This document shows, piece by piece, positions 40,664 to 50,900 of a stretch of DNA of 64,000 nucleotides; within the stretch, counting starts at the first letter, position 1; each line of letters starts with the position of its first letter. Source of the DNA: Drosophila persimilis (lineage: Eukaryota; Arthropoda; Insecta; Diptera; Drosophilidae); contig NW_020825289.1 of NCBI RefSeq assembly GCF_003286085.1, forward strand, positions 15,066,001-15,130,000, in the 5' to 3' direction. Made by a program: the position numbers and the translations under genes. The notes under the pieces are model-generated. The model was not told the DNA's origin. It worked only from the letters and a program-made list of their open reading frames with translations, and did no database searches.

Positions 40664-40718
40664 GGTATTCGAATCACTTCACTCGGAATCGCAACCTTCG
40701 AATTTGAGTGAAGATACC
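40664..40718. repeat. Interrupted inverted repeat
   Basis: Inner arms CTTCACTC (40677-40684) and GAGTGAAG (40706-40713) are flanked by outer arms GGTAT (40664-40668) and ATACC (40714-40718). The left arm carries eight extra bases, TCGAATCA. It could fold into a bulged hairpin or be a relic of a larger palindrome. Confidence 0.5.
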
Positions 40719-43230
40719 CGGCTGCAGGATAAAGTATAATCAGCAAAAGGAAACCATTATGTGCGTGAGAGAGAGAGAGAGACGGGGGAAATTTAATTGT
40801 GCGAGTGGATCAAGCGATGGTGAGGGGGAGGGGGAAGGGGAAGAGACGACGTAGGGGTGTGTGAGCTGGAGCCACGGGAGTTCGCTGCTCCGGCAGCCCC
40901 GTCGAGGACATCGCTTTGATGAGTGCAAGCAAACAGGAGGATGCATTTCCTTGCATAATTTTCGGCATTTAATCGGATTACTGCAGGACTCGACAGCAGC
41001 AGCAGAGGAAACGTTGAGTTGTCCTTGTGCAAATACATTTATGGCCAGGCCCAAAAGAATTCCGTGTAACCGCGCCCGATTTAATACGATTAAGTGTCAT
41101 CTGTTGTCGTCGGTTGTCAGCACGTGTTCCTCCGAGTGTTTTGAGCCTCTGCTTAACCAGAAACCAGAGAATTTAATTGCTCACCCTTAACCGAAGTTGT
41201 GTTCGTTTTACCACTCCCAAAGCCGTTTCCGCTTACGCTAGCCCACAGCCCACAGCCCACATCCCACTCCCAATTCCATTTGGTCTTTCATTCCCGATTC
41301 CCTTGGTTACAGCCACCATCCAGCAGTATCCGGCAGATCCTGACCAAGTGCGTGGGCGTGCGTTTAATGCCACTTTGATTTTCACACTATATCTAGCACC
41401 CATCCAGCCACTCACACTGGCCCTCTCGCCCTTAATCGTTTTTCCACCGCCACTTGGGGAGCAGACTGGGGGCGGACTTAATTACGCACGTATGGCTGTT
41501 TAAATTGGGTTTACTGGCGGTGTGTAAATGTTAGTTTTATGTTAATTAACTATTGTTTATGTCAATTAAGCGAGGCGTTCCGCGGGCCCTGTTGTGTGCG
41601 GTTGGCTGGGGTTGAGGGGCGTAGCTAAATGAGATACAAATTGTGTTAACTTGGGCAAAGAAATGGGAAATTAATATACCGCAAGGTGGCGAGAGACAGC
41701 TTAATAGGGTGCTACATTTGAGAACCACTAACAGCAAATAGAGAAGGATCAGATGCATATATGTATTTGCTACAGGACCTGTTTGGGGGGTTACATATCA
41801 CAGTAGAGCTTTTGACCCTAACACGATACCGAAAAAAATCTCCTTTTCTAAACGGTGTCTAGGATTTGCAGAGAATTCGTCTCAAAACTTAAACTGCTCC
41901 GAAATGTGACAAGTCGAGACACAGGATCCAGCCAGAGAAGGCCATGAACAAAGCAGTCACCCTCGACTCCAGCAGGCTTATGTTCGCTCCTTGCCACACT
42001 TTCTCCTTGCCACTGCCTCCCTTTGGAAGGCAAACCAGTCACAGAGGTTGCCATTGACAATGGTATATGGTTACAAATAGACGGTACACATCAGATAGCA
42101 GGTGCTCCGGTTGCACACTGAGGAAAACGTCTTCTTTTGGGACATGTATTCCCAAGACTAAAGCATTCTTAAAGGAGAGTTAACCATGTCAACAATTGAA
42201 CTGTTGTGTGCACTTTTCATCCGATTTCTTCGCCATTTTGGGGGTCTAGTCTTGTTTTTCACAGTGCACATAGATTTGTGTACATATTTCTCCGCATAGG
42301 CGCTGCCGCCCTGCCCCAACCCGCCCCAACCACAATTCATTTCGCTTAAGCTCCGTTAAACATATTTAAAGTACGTGATGTTAAGTGTCTCCTGGGCATT
42401 TGGACTCCAGGCCCCAGGCTGAGCAGTCCTTGCGCGGGGGTCTTTACCTTCTTGCATAAGCAAATTTTAATATGTTTAACTCGTTTTTGTTGGGGAAGAG
42501 GGTGCCAGGAGCATGGGGAGTGGTAAGTTTCGAGGGATCGGCAGAAACTTCTGGCGTTAATTTTTAACAAGCTTCGTTTGGGCATCATTTGAGAGCCGAG
42601 AGCTTGCCAACGTACATAAATGTCATCCGTGGAGCGCTCATCCATCAATGAGCTTTGAAAAATTAACACTGCGAGTGGCACTGCCAAAGGACTTTCGATC
42701 CACGACAGAAGGAAGGCAGGCGGAGAGGATGAAAGGATGGATGGATGGGAGTGAGGAGGCTTGTGGCCTGTCGATTTAAATTATGCAAAACGTTTCGTAC
42801 GATTCCCCGGCTCTGGTGCCGAGGCTCGGTCTGGGCCTGGGCCTGCCAAAAGGTATGCCTGAATGATGAATTATATTGGCCAACGAGTTAACGCAGTTGG
42901 TAAAAAGTAGGAGAGGGAGTGAGGAGTGGGATGGGAGCTGCGGGTTGGGAATTGTGGTTTGTGCAAACGATTCTGGCATTTCCATAGATTAAATTTGATT
43001 AGAGTCCGCTACGTGATCAACTTATGGCCAGTCGGCCATCGTAAAAGGGTTGTAAAGTCATGACACAGTGGAACCACAACTAAATGGATTACCGTTTTAA
43101 TAATTTATAGCAAAATTTAGTGGAGAGAAATTAACATTTTGTGGGCAATGCACAGGGGGACTCGATTTCGGTGATTTAGGTGATTATTATTGAAAGTTCT
43201 TATGGGAAACTAATGATTGGATCGTGACAG

Positions 43231-43650
43231 CGAGCACGTGATCCGCCCTCAGAGCGCAAACAGTGTGCTGTAACAGAGAGCAGCTGTTAAAGCAGAGCTG
43301 TAACCGGGAGTAGTAACAGACTGTTAACCTGAGGTGTTAGCACCGATTTGGCTCTGTTACAGAGAACAACTAAAGCGTCAATCACCAGCGAACACGCGAT
43401 CCGCTCTCAGTGCGCAAACAGTGCGCTGTAACAGAGAGCAGCTGTTAAAGGAGAGAGGTAACCGGGAGCAGTAACAGGTTGTTAACCTGAGGTGTTAGCA
43501 CCGATTTGGCTCTGTTACAGAGAACAACACAACTAAAGCGTCAATCACCAGCGAGCACTAACAGAGAGCAGCTGTTAAAGGAGAGAGGTAACAGGGAGAA
43601 GTAACAGGTTGTTAACCTGTAAACTGTAAACAACAACTAAAGCGTCGAGC
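43231..43650 (+). repeat. About 160-bp tandem repeat, 2.6 copies, with E-boxes
   Basis: Copy 1 is 43231-43388 (158 bp), copy 2 is 43389-43551 (163 bp, with a 5-bp CACAA insertion), and copy 3 is about 43552-43650, lacking about 33 bp near its start and diverged at its end. Each copy carries GCAGCTGT (43280-43287, 43438-43445, 43568-43575), which fits the proneural bHLH site GCAGSTGK. Copies 1 and 2 also contain GGTGTTAGCACC and CTCTGTTACAGAG-type sequence that can pair with the CTGTAACAGAG near their start. Copy 1 has CACGTG at 43235-43240. The array ends about 450 bp before the likely 5'UTR acceptor of gene B, so it may be an enhancer. A decayed satellite or mobile-element fragment is the alternative. 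Confidence 0.85.
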
Positions 43651-44103
43651 TTATTTGTAACGGGGCAACAGATTACTCATGAACAACACTTCTTCACCGA
43701 CTGATTTTTAGCCCTTCAGACACTTATAATTGACAGCAAACTAAGTTTTATTGTTCTCCAATTAGATAAGATAAGATAATTGACTCGACTCAATTAGCAG
43801 CTGCTTTGGCGCATTCTTTTACTCTATTCCACTAATACTCTTGTCCCCCACCCATTTGGTTTGCTTTCCCTCTGTTTTCTGCTACTCTCTGCCCCCCACA
43901 CACACTCTTGCTGGCTTTCATTCATTCACCTACGATTCTACGATTCTGCACAAGGCACACACACCTTTACACTCGTACACCCCATAATGCATCAGTCACC
44001 ATCGCCAACCACCGCCCTGCAACCACCCAAACCCTCACACCCCACACCCCACCCGCCGTCCAGCTTGCTAATACTTTTTTACGTATTTCTCTCTTTACTT
44101 CTA
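43651..44103 (+). other. Non-coding stretch with a strong splice acceptor
   Basis: C/A/T-rich sequence, no gene. It ends in a strong pyrimidine tract (TTTCTCTCTTTACTTCTAG, AG at 44102-44103), followed by an A-rich leader-like sequence. This suggests that the coding exon of gene B starts at 44104 and that an upstream non-coding exon exists elsewhere in the intron. Confidence 0.45.
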
Positions 44104-45253
44104 GTTGTGCTTTTGTATTTGCCAATTTTAATGAGTGTAGAAAGCAAATTCAAAAACTTAAGAAACAGAAAACAAAAACAATAAAATACAAAAAAACTTT
44201 AGCAAGAATAACACCAACAACATCAACAACAACACATCATAAAGAATTTTTTACAACAACAACAAAAAAGATTGTTTCAAAAACTCATTTCAACAATAAC
44301 TACAAAAAGCACGAATACACAATGTGACAATAAAATAGGAAGAGATAGAGAGAAAGAGAGAGAGAGTGAGAAAAGAGAGAGCGCACAAAGAGGAATCCAA
44401 TTGCACGAACTAGAATGACAAAAATTAACTGAAAAATCATCATCAACAACAACAACAACAACCGCAAGAACACCAGCAACAGTGATAGAGAAACGCACAA
44501 GCCAAAAAAGAAAACACCGAAATAAAATGCAAATAATACCAAAATTAATACAAAATTAATACCGACAAATTACCAGCTGCAGCAGCATTTTTCGCTTGTC
44601 CTGTCCCTTTGCTTGCCGAATGCCTTTGCACTACCACACTCTCGGTGTTCCCGTCGTAGTGTGTGAGTGTGTGTCTCTCTCTGTGTGTACCTCCCACCCA
44701 CAACACCACCTCCACCGCCACTACCACCACCCCGCTAGCCACATATGTATGTGTCCCGCATCCGCCCCACGCCAAACCCTCGATCGGTGTACGTTTATGT
44801 GCGTGTGTGTGTGTGTAGCACCCAAGTAGTTACCACCTAGAGAAATAGAGCACGCACCCCACAAACACCAACAAATCCACCAATCAGCACCACCTTCATA
44901 AACCACCGTTAAGAAGCAGCAGCAAACAACCAGAAGAAAAGCAAAAGCAAGAGAAACCACCAGCACCAGCACCAGCACCAGCACCACCACAGATTGTGGC
45001 AGCCTGAAGGCAGGTCAGTGTCGTCGTGTCGGGGGCACGACAGTAGAACCAAACCCGACCCGACCCGACCCGCAACCAAATCAAACCGAACCGAACCGAA
45101 CCGCTCCAAACCGAATAGAACCATCCACAACCAGTCCTGGTCTTCCTTCCGATCTGCTCCTCCGATATCTGATCCTCTGATACCACCAAACCACATACCA
45201 GCACCACAATTGCACATTACTACCATAGATACCCCAGGCAGTACTACTACCGC
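44104..45253 (+). promoter_or_regulatory. Probable long 5'UTR of gene B
   Basis: An A/C-rich leader with ACAACAACA and AAC repeats and several short upstream ORFs; one begins at ATG 44131 and stops after 17 codons. Non-coding by composition. The main ATG at 45254 follows. The presence of upstream ATGs suggests regulated or inefficient translation if the whole segment is in the mRNA. Confidence 0.4.
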
Positions 45254-47917
45254 ATGGAGCGCGGCGGCACCAGCGGTGGTCAGCAGCATCAGCAGTCGTC
45301 GCAACATCAGCAACAGCAGCAGCAGCAATCGCACCACCAATCGCACCACCAGCGCCACCAGCATGTGGTGGCCGTGCACAGCTATGACCCCTATCTGACG
45401 GCGGGAGGGGCGGACGAGGAGCATACCTCGGGCACCTCGTCTTTTGACAATCCCGCCACCAAAAAGAAACCACCCAAGCTAAAGCCAATCCATCGATCCC
45501 TCTCCATGGCCATCGACAACTACGCCCCCGCCACGTCCTCCGTCTCGATGGGAGATCTCGGTCTGGACATGGATCTCGATCTTGAGCTCGACATGGAGCA
45601 TGGCATCCTCATCAGTGAGCAGCCGCTGATCCATCGCTCCGCCTCGCCGCTACCCCTTTCCAGGTCGGCAGTCGCCCTCCATCCTCCGCAGACCCTTGCC
45701 CTCCCAGCACAACAGCAACATCTACCCCATCCAGCCCCCGGTATCCAGCGCGCTGGCAGTGGTGCCCTTTCCCCAGCTCTCTCTGCCCGCCAACAACACC
45801 ACCACCACCTCCTCCAACAACAACAACAGCTACACCATCAGCAACAACAACAACAACAACAAAAACTACACCACCAGCAACAACAACAACAACAACAACA
45901 GATGCATCTGCACACTTTTCAGCATTTGGCCGCACAGGCCGCTGCTGCGAGGCATACGCAGTCGCAATCGCAATCGCAATCGCACCACCAGCAATCGCAC
46001 CGCCAACACCCCCATTCGCATCCGCATTCGCATCCGCATCCGCTTCCGTCGAGCTCACCCACCTCCCACGCGGTGAGCCCGGTGCTCGGCCAGGGCCAGC
46101 AGCAGCACCAGCACCAGCAGCAGCACCGCCAGCAGCCGGACATTTATCTGGTCAGCAGCAGCAGCCTGGGCGATGGAGCGGGCTTGGGTGTGGGTGTGGG
46201 TATGGGTATCGGTATGGGCATGGGCATGGGCCGCTCGACGTTGGGAGGGAGCACATCCCCCATTCAGTTCATCGATGTGGACGATGTGCCCAACCCGACG
46301 GTCGTCGCCGCCCAACGCCCGACGATGCACACCCACCCGCTAAAGAAGAACATGTTCCGGCGCTCCGACACTATTGACGTGCATCCGTCTACCAATTTTC
46401 AGATGAAGAAAACGCATTCCTTCCACGCCCAGCAGGATCCCGCCGCCCTGGACCAGATACAGTTGGCCGTGGCCTCCGGATCGGCCGCATCCAGTCGACG
46501 CACCAGCTCGGTGCGCGGCAACTTCCTGATGCCCGGTCCGCCAGGAGGTGCCAGCGGTGGCAAGGAAATCTCGCGTTCCCCGTCGCCCAGTAGGCGGGGC
46601 TGCCGCTCGCATCGCTCTTTTAACGATCCGGGCCGCAGACCCAGCACGAAACCCGAGTCCGTGGTGGAGTCCCAGATCCGACATCCCTCGCTGAACGACG
46701 ACCTCATGGAGCCCATGGACGGACGGAATCTCTTCCCCCCCACGAACCTATCGCTGGAGAACGAGCTCTTCGTGGAGTCGCGCTCGCGCAGCAACAGCCA
46801 CACCAAAATGGAGGAGCTGGGTCTCGCCCAGCTGACTGCCGCCGCCGTGGCCGTGCAGAGGCTGCGCAAGGCCTCTGGCTCCTTCGAGGGGGCTGTCGAC
46901 GGCGGCCTGAGCAGCCACACCGCCACCCATCCGCCCGCCACCTCGAGCAGCGTCAAGCAGAAACGTGAGCCGCACCCCCACTCCCGCCAGCAGAGCACCC
47001 ACAGCCTTGAGCTGGACGGCAGGCCCTCGACATCCGCAGCGGCGGCGGCGGCCGCAGCGGCAGCAGCAGCGGGCGGAGGCCATCCCCTGCAGCTCCACAG
47101 CGCTGCGGCCGCGGCCAGTGCGGCGTACCACTTCAAGAGAGGGGCACAGCACGGACGCTCGCTCTACCTCTCCCCCAGCAACCTGGAGGAGCTGACCGTG
47201 CACCGGCCGGGTGTCCTGGCGGCAGCGGCCGCCTTCCAGGGCACCAACGCCAGCGCGAGCGTGAAGCAGGCCAAGGCTCTGCACAGCGCCAGCATGCGGC
47301 TGAGAAGCTATCGTGAGACGTTGAGCGCGTCGAAGAAGTCGAAGAGCTTCATCGGCGACGCGGGAGTAATGCAGGGAGCCCAGGCGGACGACGACTTTGA
47401 GCTGAGCTCACCCCACCGACGGAACAGTCGTCCGCTGTCGACGGCAGTTCCCAGTTCGAGCGTGAACCTGGACGAAATCAAGCGCAGTCCCCGTCCCATC
47501 TCCATCTCTGCGTCGGCGGCGGCGGCCGCCTTCATCGACGAGAAGCGACCGAGCTTCGAGCGGAAGTCCTCGCTGAGCTTCGACCAACACGAGCTGGCGG
47601 ACGCAGCCTTCGCCGCCCAGGTGCTGCGACCCTTTCACCACAAGCTGGCAGCCGGGCGGAAAGGCTCCGTGGGCGGGGGCTCGCACAAGCTGAAGAAGAA
47701 GTCGCTGAGCGACGAGACCGACGAGGACGAGGAGGCGGATCGCAAGCGCAAGCGCATCGTCTGCATCGTCCTGGCCACCGTGCTCCTGTGCCTTGTATGC
47801 GCCAGCGTGTTCGTCGTCGTCGTCACGCTCACCTCCGGCTCGGGCCAGTCCGGAAAGAAGGCGCACTCCTTCAGCAGAGACACCCCGGTCCACTACACCG
47901 GCATGCGGCCCTCATGA
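45254..47917 (+). CDS. Gene B: 887-aa single-pass membrane protein with poly-Gln/His N-terminus
   Basis: A single uninterrupted coding exon with strong Drosophila codon bias over most of its length, starting MERGGTSGGQ. In order: Gln/His-rich tracts encoded by CAG/CAA/CAC repeats (residues about 10-40 and 170-300); Gly/Met-Gly repeats (about 310-330); Ser/Arg-rich segments with many RRxS/RxxS-type basophilic kinase motifs (about 400-540 and 700-800); a poly-Ala run (about 595-607); an acidic patch and KRKR; one very hydrophobic helix at about 835-857; and a 30-residue tail ending GMRPS. Basic residues before the helix suggest that the N-terminus is cytosolic and the short tail outside or luminal. 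I recognise no known domain and give no symbol. It lies wholly inside intron 6 of gene A on the same strand and has a similar overall plan. It could be a membrane-anchored scaffold; that is inference. Confidence 0.88.
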   Translation: MERGGTSGGQQHQQSSQHQQQQQQQSHHQSHHQRHQHVVAVHSYDPYLTAGGADEEHTSGTSSFDNPATKKKPPKLKPIHRSLSMAIDNYAPATSSVSMGDLGLDMDLDLELDMEHGILISEQPLIHRSASPLPLSRSAVALHPPQTLALPAQQQHLPHPAPGIQRAGSGALSPALSARQQHHHHLLQQQQQLHHQQQQQQQQKLHHQQQQQQQQQMHLHTFQHLAAQAAAARHTQSQSQSQSHHQQSHRQHPHSHPHSHPHPLPSSSPTSHAVSPVLGQGQQQHQHQQQHRQQPDIYLVSSSSLGDGAGLGVGVGMGIGMGMGMGRSTLGGSTSPIQFIDVDDVPNPTVVAAQRPTMHTHPLKKNMFRRSDTIDVHPSTNFQMKKTHSFHAQQDPAALDQIQLAVASGSAASSRRTSSVRGNFLMPGPPGGASGGKEISRSPSPSRRGCRSHRSFNDPGRRPSTKPESVVESQIRHPSLNDDLMEPMDGRNLFPPTNLSLENELFVESRSRSNSHTKMEELGLAQLTAAAVAVQRLRKASGSFEGAVDGGLSSHTATHPPATSSSVKQKREPHPHSRQQSTHSLELDGRPSTSAAAAAAAAAAAAGGGHPLQLHSAAAAASAAYHFKRGAQHGRSLYLSPSNLEELTVHRPGVLAAAAAFQGTNASASVKQAKALHSASMRLRSYRETLSASKKSKSFIGDAGVMQGAQADDDFELSSPHRRNSRPLSTAVPSSSVNLDEIKRSPRPISISASAAAAAFIDEKRPSFERKSSLSFDQHELADAAFAAQVLRPFHHKLAAGRKGSVGGGSHKLKKKSLSDETDEDEEADRKRKRIVCIVLATVLLCLVCASVFVVVVTLTSGSGQSGKKAHSFSRDTPVHYTGMRPS
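45296..45902 (+). repeat. CAG/CAA/CAC triplet-repeat tracts in gene B
   Basis: Several clustered triplet runs, the densest at 45785-45902, encode Gln and His homopolymers. Mixed CAG and CAA codons mean selection or drift has interrupted the repeat. Such tracts vary in length among Drosophila species. Confidence 0.85.
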
Positions 47918-50900
47918 ACTCCAACGCCCACGAGGATGCTGTCGAGAGTAACCGTCGTCGTCGCCCCCCCAAACAGTTGTTGTCCCCACCCTCTGATGAG
48001 ATTAGACTCGATTTCGTTTGCAATTTGGCTTTCACTTCCGCTTCGATTCCGTGCTTTCAACGTTCTTCCTCCTCGTCGTCGTCCCCCCACTTGGTTCCTG
48101 TTGGCAAATTGGGTTTCCTCTGTGCCGTACCCCGGGTCCGGCTCCAGCACCGGCTATCGCCATGGCTCGCACACTGATTCCCCTCAGCCGGATTGCCTAA
48201 TTGACGTTGGGCCACTGCCCACAGTAGGAGGAGGAGGAGTAGGAGCACCAGCAGCAGCAGCAAGAGCAGGACAAAGCAGCAACAATCGATTTGCCTGTAA
48301 GTAGGCAATGCCTTTTGTGTAAGGATCTCTAACCCCCCGATGACAGGGCCACCCGGACACGGTTGTGTTATGCTGTGCGTTCTTGAGTAACTTTTGTTTA
48401 TTTAAAATATCTGTGATAAATATTTAAGCTTTGAAAGAAAACTAAAAACTAAAATCGTCGGTTGTGTGCCGTGGGGGAATTGAAAGACTTATGCTTTTAA
48501 AAATATATTTGTACGTGTTTCTCCGAGTGCATTGTCATCCCCCCCTAGAATCAGCAACAACTTCATGCAAATCATTGAACGAGGTCAGGACCCAGCTTTT
48601 GTCCATTGTCATCTATGCAACACACTCACAAACATCCCCTAACACGCACACACACACCCACAGTTACCACAGAAGACAGTGTGACGAAGCATCATGGCCA
48701 TATGTTCTTATAGACCATAAAGTTGTGCAAATACAAATATGCCAGCATGCCACCATGCCACCATGCCATTACCCCCGCAAAACACAAGGAATTCTCAAAT
48801 ATTGAGCTGGCAAAAGCTCAGCAAAATCCCCGAGCATTACATAACTGACTAACTGGCTAACTGGCTCCTCTCCCAGCCTGACTGCCACACACGGACAGCA
48901 CGCCACACAGGGCCTTAGCCTGGGCCCAGACACGCACACAGGCATACAAAATGATACTGTACTTACTTTGCCTTGACTTTAATGACTCTGGCTGCAGCAG
49001 AAGCCGCAGAAGGAGCCCGGCAGCAGCAACAGCAGCAGCAACAGCAGACAAAGCCAAACTAATCAGCACGTGTATGTGCGTGTGTGCGTCTGCCGTGTGG
49101 CACAAACAACGGTAAACCGTCTCCGAGGGGGAGTAAGTGGGTGAATGCGTGTGCGAGTGGCCGAGAGACAGGCCTTGCCGAGGAGGAGGACCTTTCCCTT
49201 CGTCATCCTGCTCACTTTTTATGCTCTCGCTTAATAGTTTTGTTTGTGGTATGCGTACCGCCAACCCCACGTGTGTATCTGTGTGTGGGTGTGTGTGTGT
49301 GGGGGGGTTTGCAGCATCATTACGGTACGGTACAGTTGGTTTCCTTTTTTTATTATTACACTGGCTTACACTGGTGTCGGTCGTCGGTCGTCGGTGCAGA
49401 GGAATATTCCAACTCGTCTCGTACACAGCCTTAATTTTGCGTTGACGACATGGAAACTAGGTTACTTTTCCATGAGTGAATGGCTGAAAGTGGGACTGGG
49501 ACTGGGACTGGGACTGGGAGTAGGAGTGGAAGTGGGGATGGGAGAGTGAGAGTGAGAGTGAGAGCGTGTAGAATGTGCAACAAAAAAAGTAAAAACTAAC
49601 AACAATTGTTTATTATGAAAAGCAAAAGGCGAAAACCATCCATGCCAATGACAGTGCCCGCGCTCAGTTGGCTTCAATGGCCTTGCCTTGCCAACTGGCA
49701 GCTGCCGCCCCCTGTTGCCACCCACCCCCCTAGTGCCGCATGACGGACCAGTGGCAACAAGCATTTGCAGCACATACCAAAACAGGCAAGATATTGACAG
49801 TTCCATGTGGGCACACCACAAAAAAGTCATGGTGCAACCTTTATATGAGGAGAAAAGAGAGAGGGAGTCCCAGTTCTATGTAGCCTCATTGAAGAGTAAT
49901 CTAGTCGCCATTCTGCATCTCAGATTTTCCTCCTTCCACTGCGATTTATTCTCAGTTAATCAATCGTTGAAGCAGATTACAATTTTCAAGAGCAAGATAT
50001 AATACATTTTTCTCTTTTCTCCTTTCTCCGCAATAGCAATTAAAAACGATTGTTTTCCATTCCGAATTGAAAGTCCACCTGTTCTATTATTTCCATTCCA
50101 TGGCTTTGCATTTTCCATGCCATGTTTCTCCAGTGGGTAAAATGGTTCAAATGAAAGCCCATGGGGGAGAGTGGAAGCCAGAAAAGTGCATCAATAAATT
50201 CAATTTAAAGGCACAATAGTAGAAGGCAGCAATTCCCAGTCCCAGGCAACTAATTAGTCCTCGCCCTTCATCCGCCAGGCCCAGGTGTAGAGGCAGTGGG
50301 TGGGGGTGGGGGGCAGCAGTTGTGGGGCAGCAACAGGCTAGAAGAAGCAGCGCCAACAAAAGCAACTGTCGAGATAGTTAGGCTGGGGAACACAACGGGC
50401 GAGGGAGTAAGGACATTGGAGCAGAGAGCTTTTGCTTTCAACACCACATTTATAATTAAACAACATGAAAGACAAAGAGCCACAGAATGATTGAGCGAGA
50501 CTGAGGCAAACCCCAAGAATAGAAGGAAAAGGGCGACCGAGGAGACAGGGGAGGGTGTGGCAGAAAGTTGGTCGGCAGCATTTATGAGCGCCCCATAATG
50601 GCTGTTAACAATTTAACTTGTTTACCTGTGGGAAAGTTATATGTTAATTGGTCTCTCACAGTGCTTCCCCTTCGGCCTCCCCCTTCCCGCCTCCTACACA
50701 CCAGCACGTGCGCACCGACACGCGACCGGGTAGGCCGTGCTGCCCCCAAACGGACACGCACAGGGCTGAGCAAATGTCCTTAGAGGAACGCAGAATGTGG
50801 CTCGACTAGGAGTCACTCTGTAGAAGAAGCCACATGGCAGATATGATAAAAGCGGGCCGTAGTCGTTTATCACACATAACCATTCAACGATAGGTTGTAA

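Larger units (their letters stand above)
20416..43230. other. Long intronic stretch, no gene supported
   Basis: About 22.8 kb of gene A intron between Or45a and the tandem array. I see no frame with protein-like composition, no tRNA or rRNA, and no intact transposon. It contains many microsatellites, notably (AG)20 at 24887-24926, (TG)n at about 26299-26318 and 29083-29104, and AG runs near 29327-29352 and 33571-33588. It also holds G-run clusters near 31940-31970 and 32216-32250, an 8-bp-arm inverted repeat at 36674-36692 and an interrupted inverted repeat at 40664-40718. Open frames of up to about 220 aa here are low-complexity. Regulatory content is likely but not resolved. Confidence 0.5.

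Noticed and set aside
46399..47136. 245-aa minus-strand open frame
   Set aside because: It is the antisense shadow of gene B; poly-Ala comes from the same triplet repeats.
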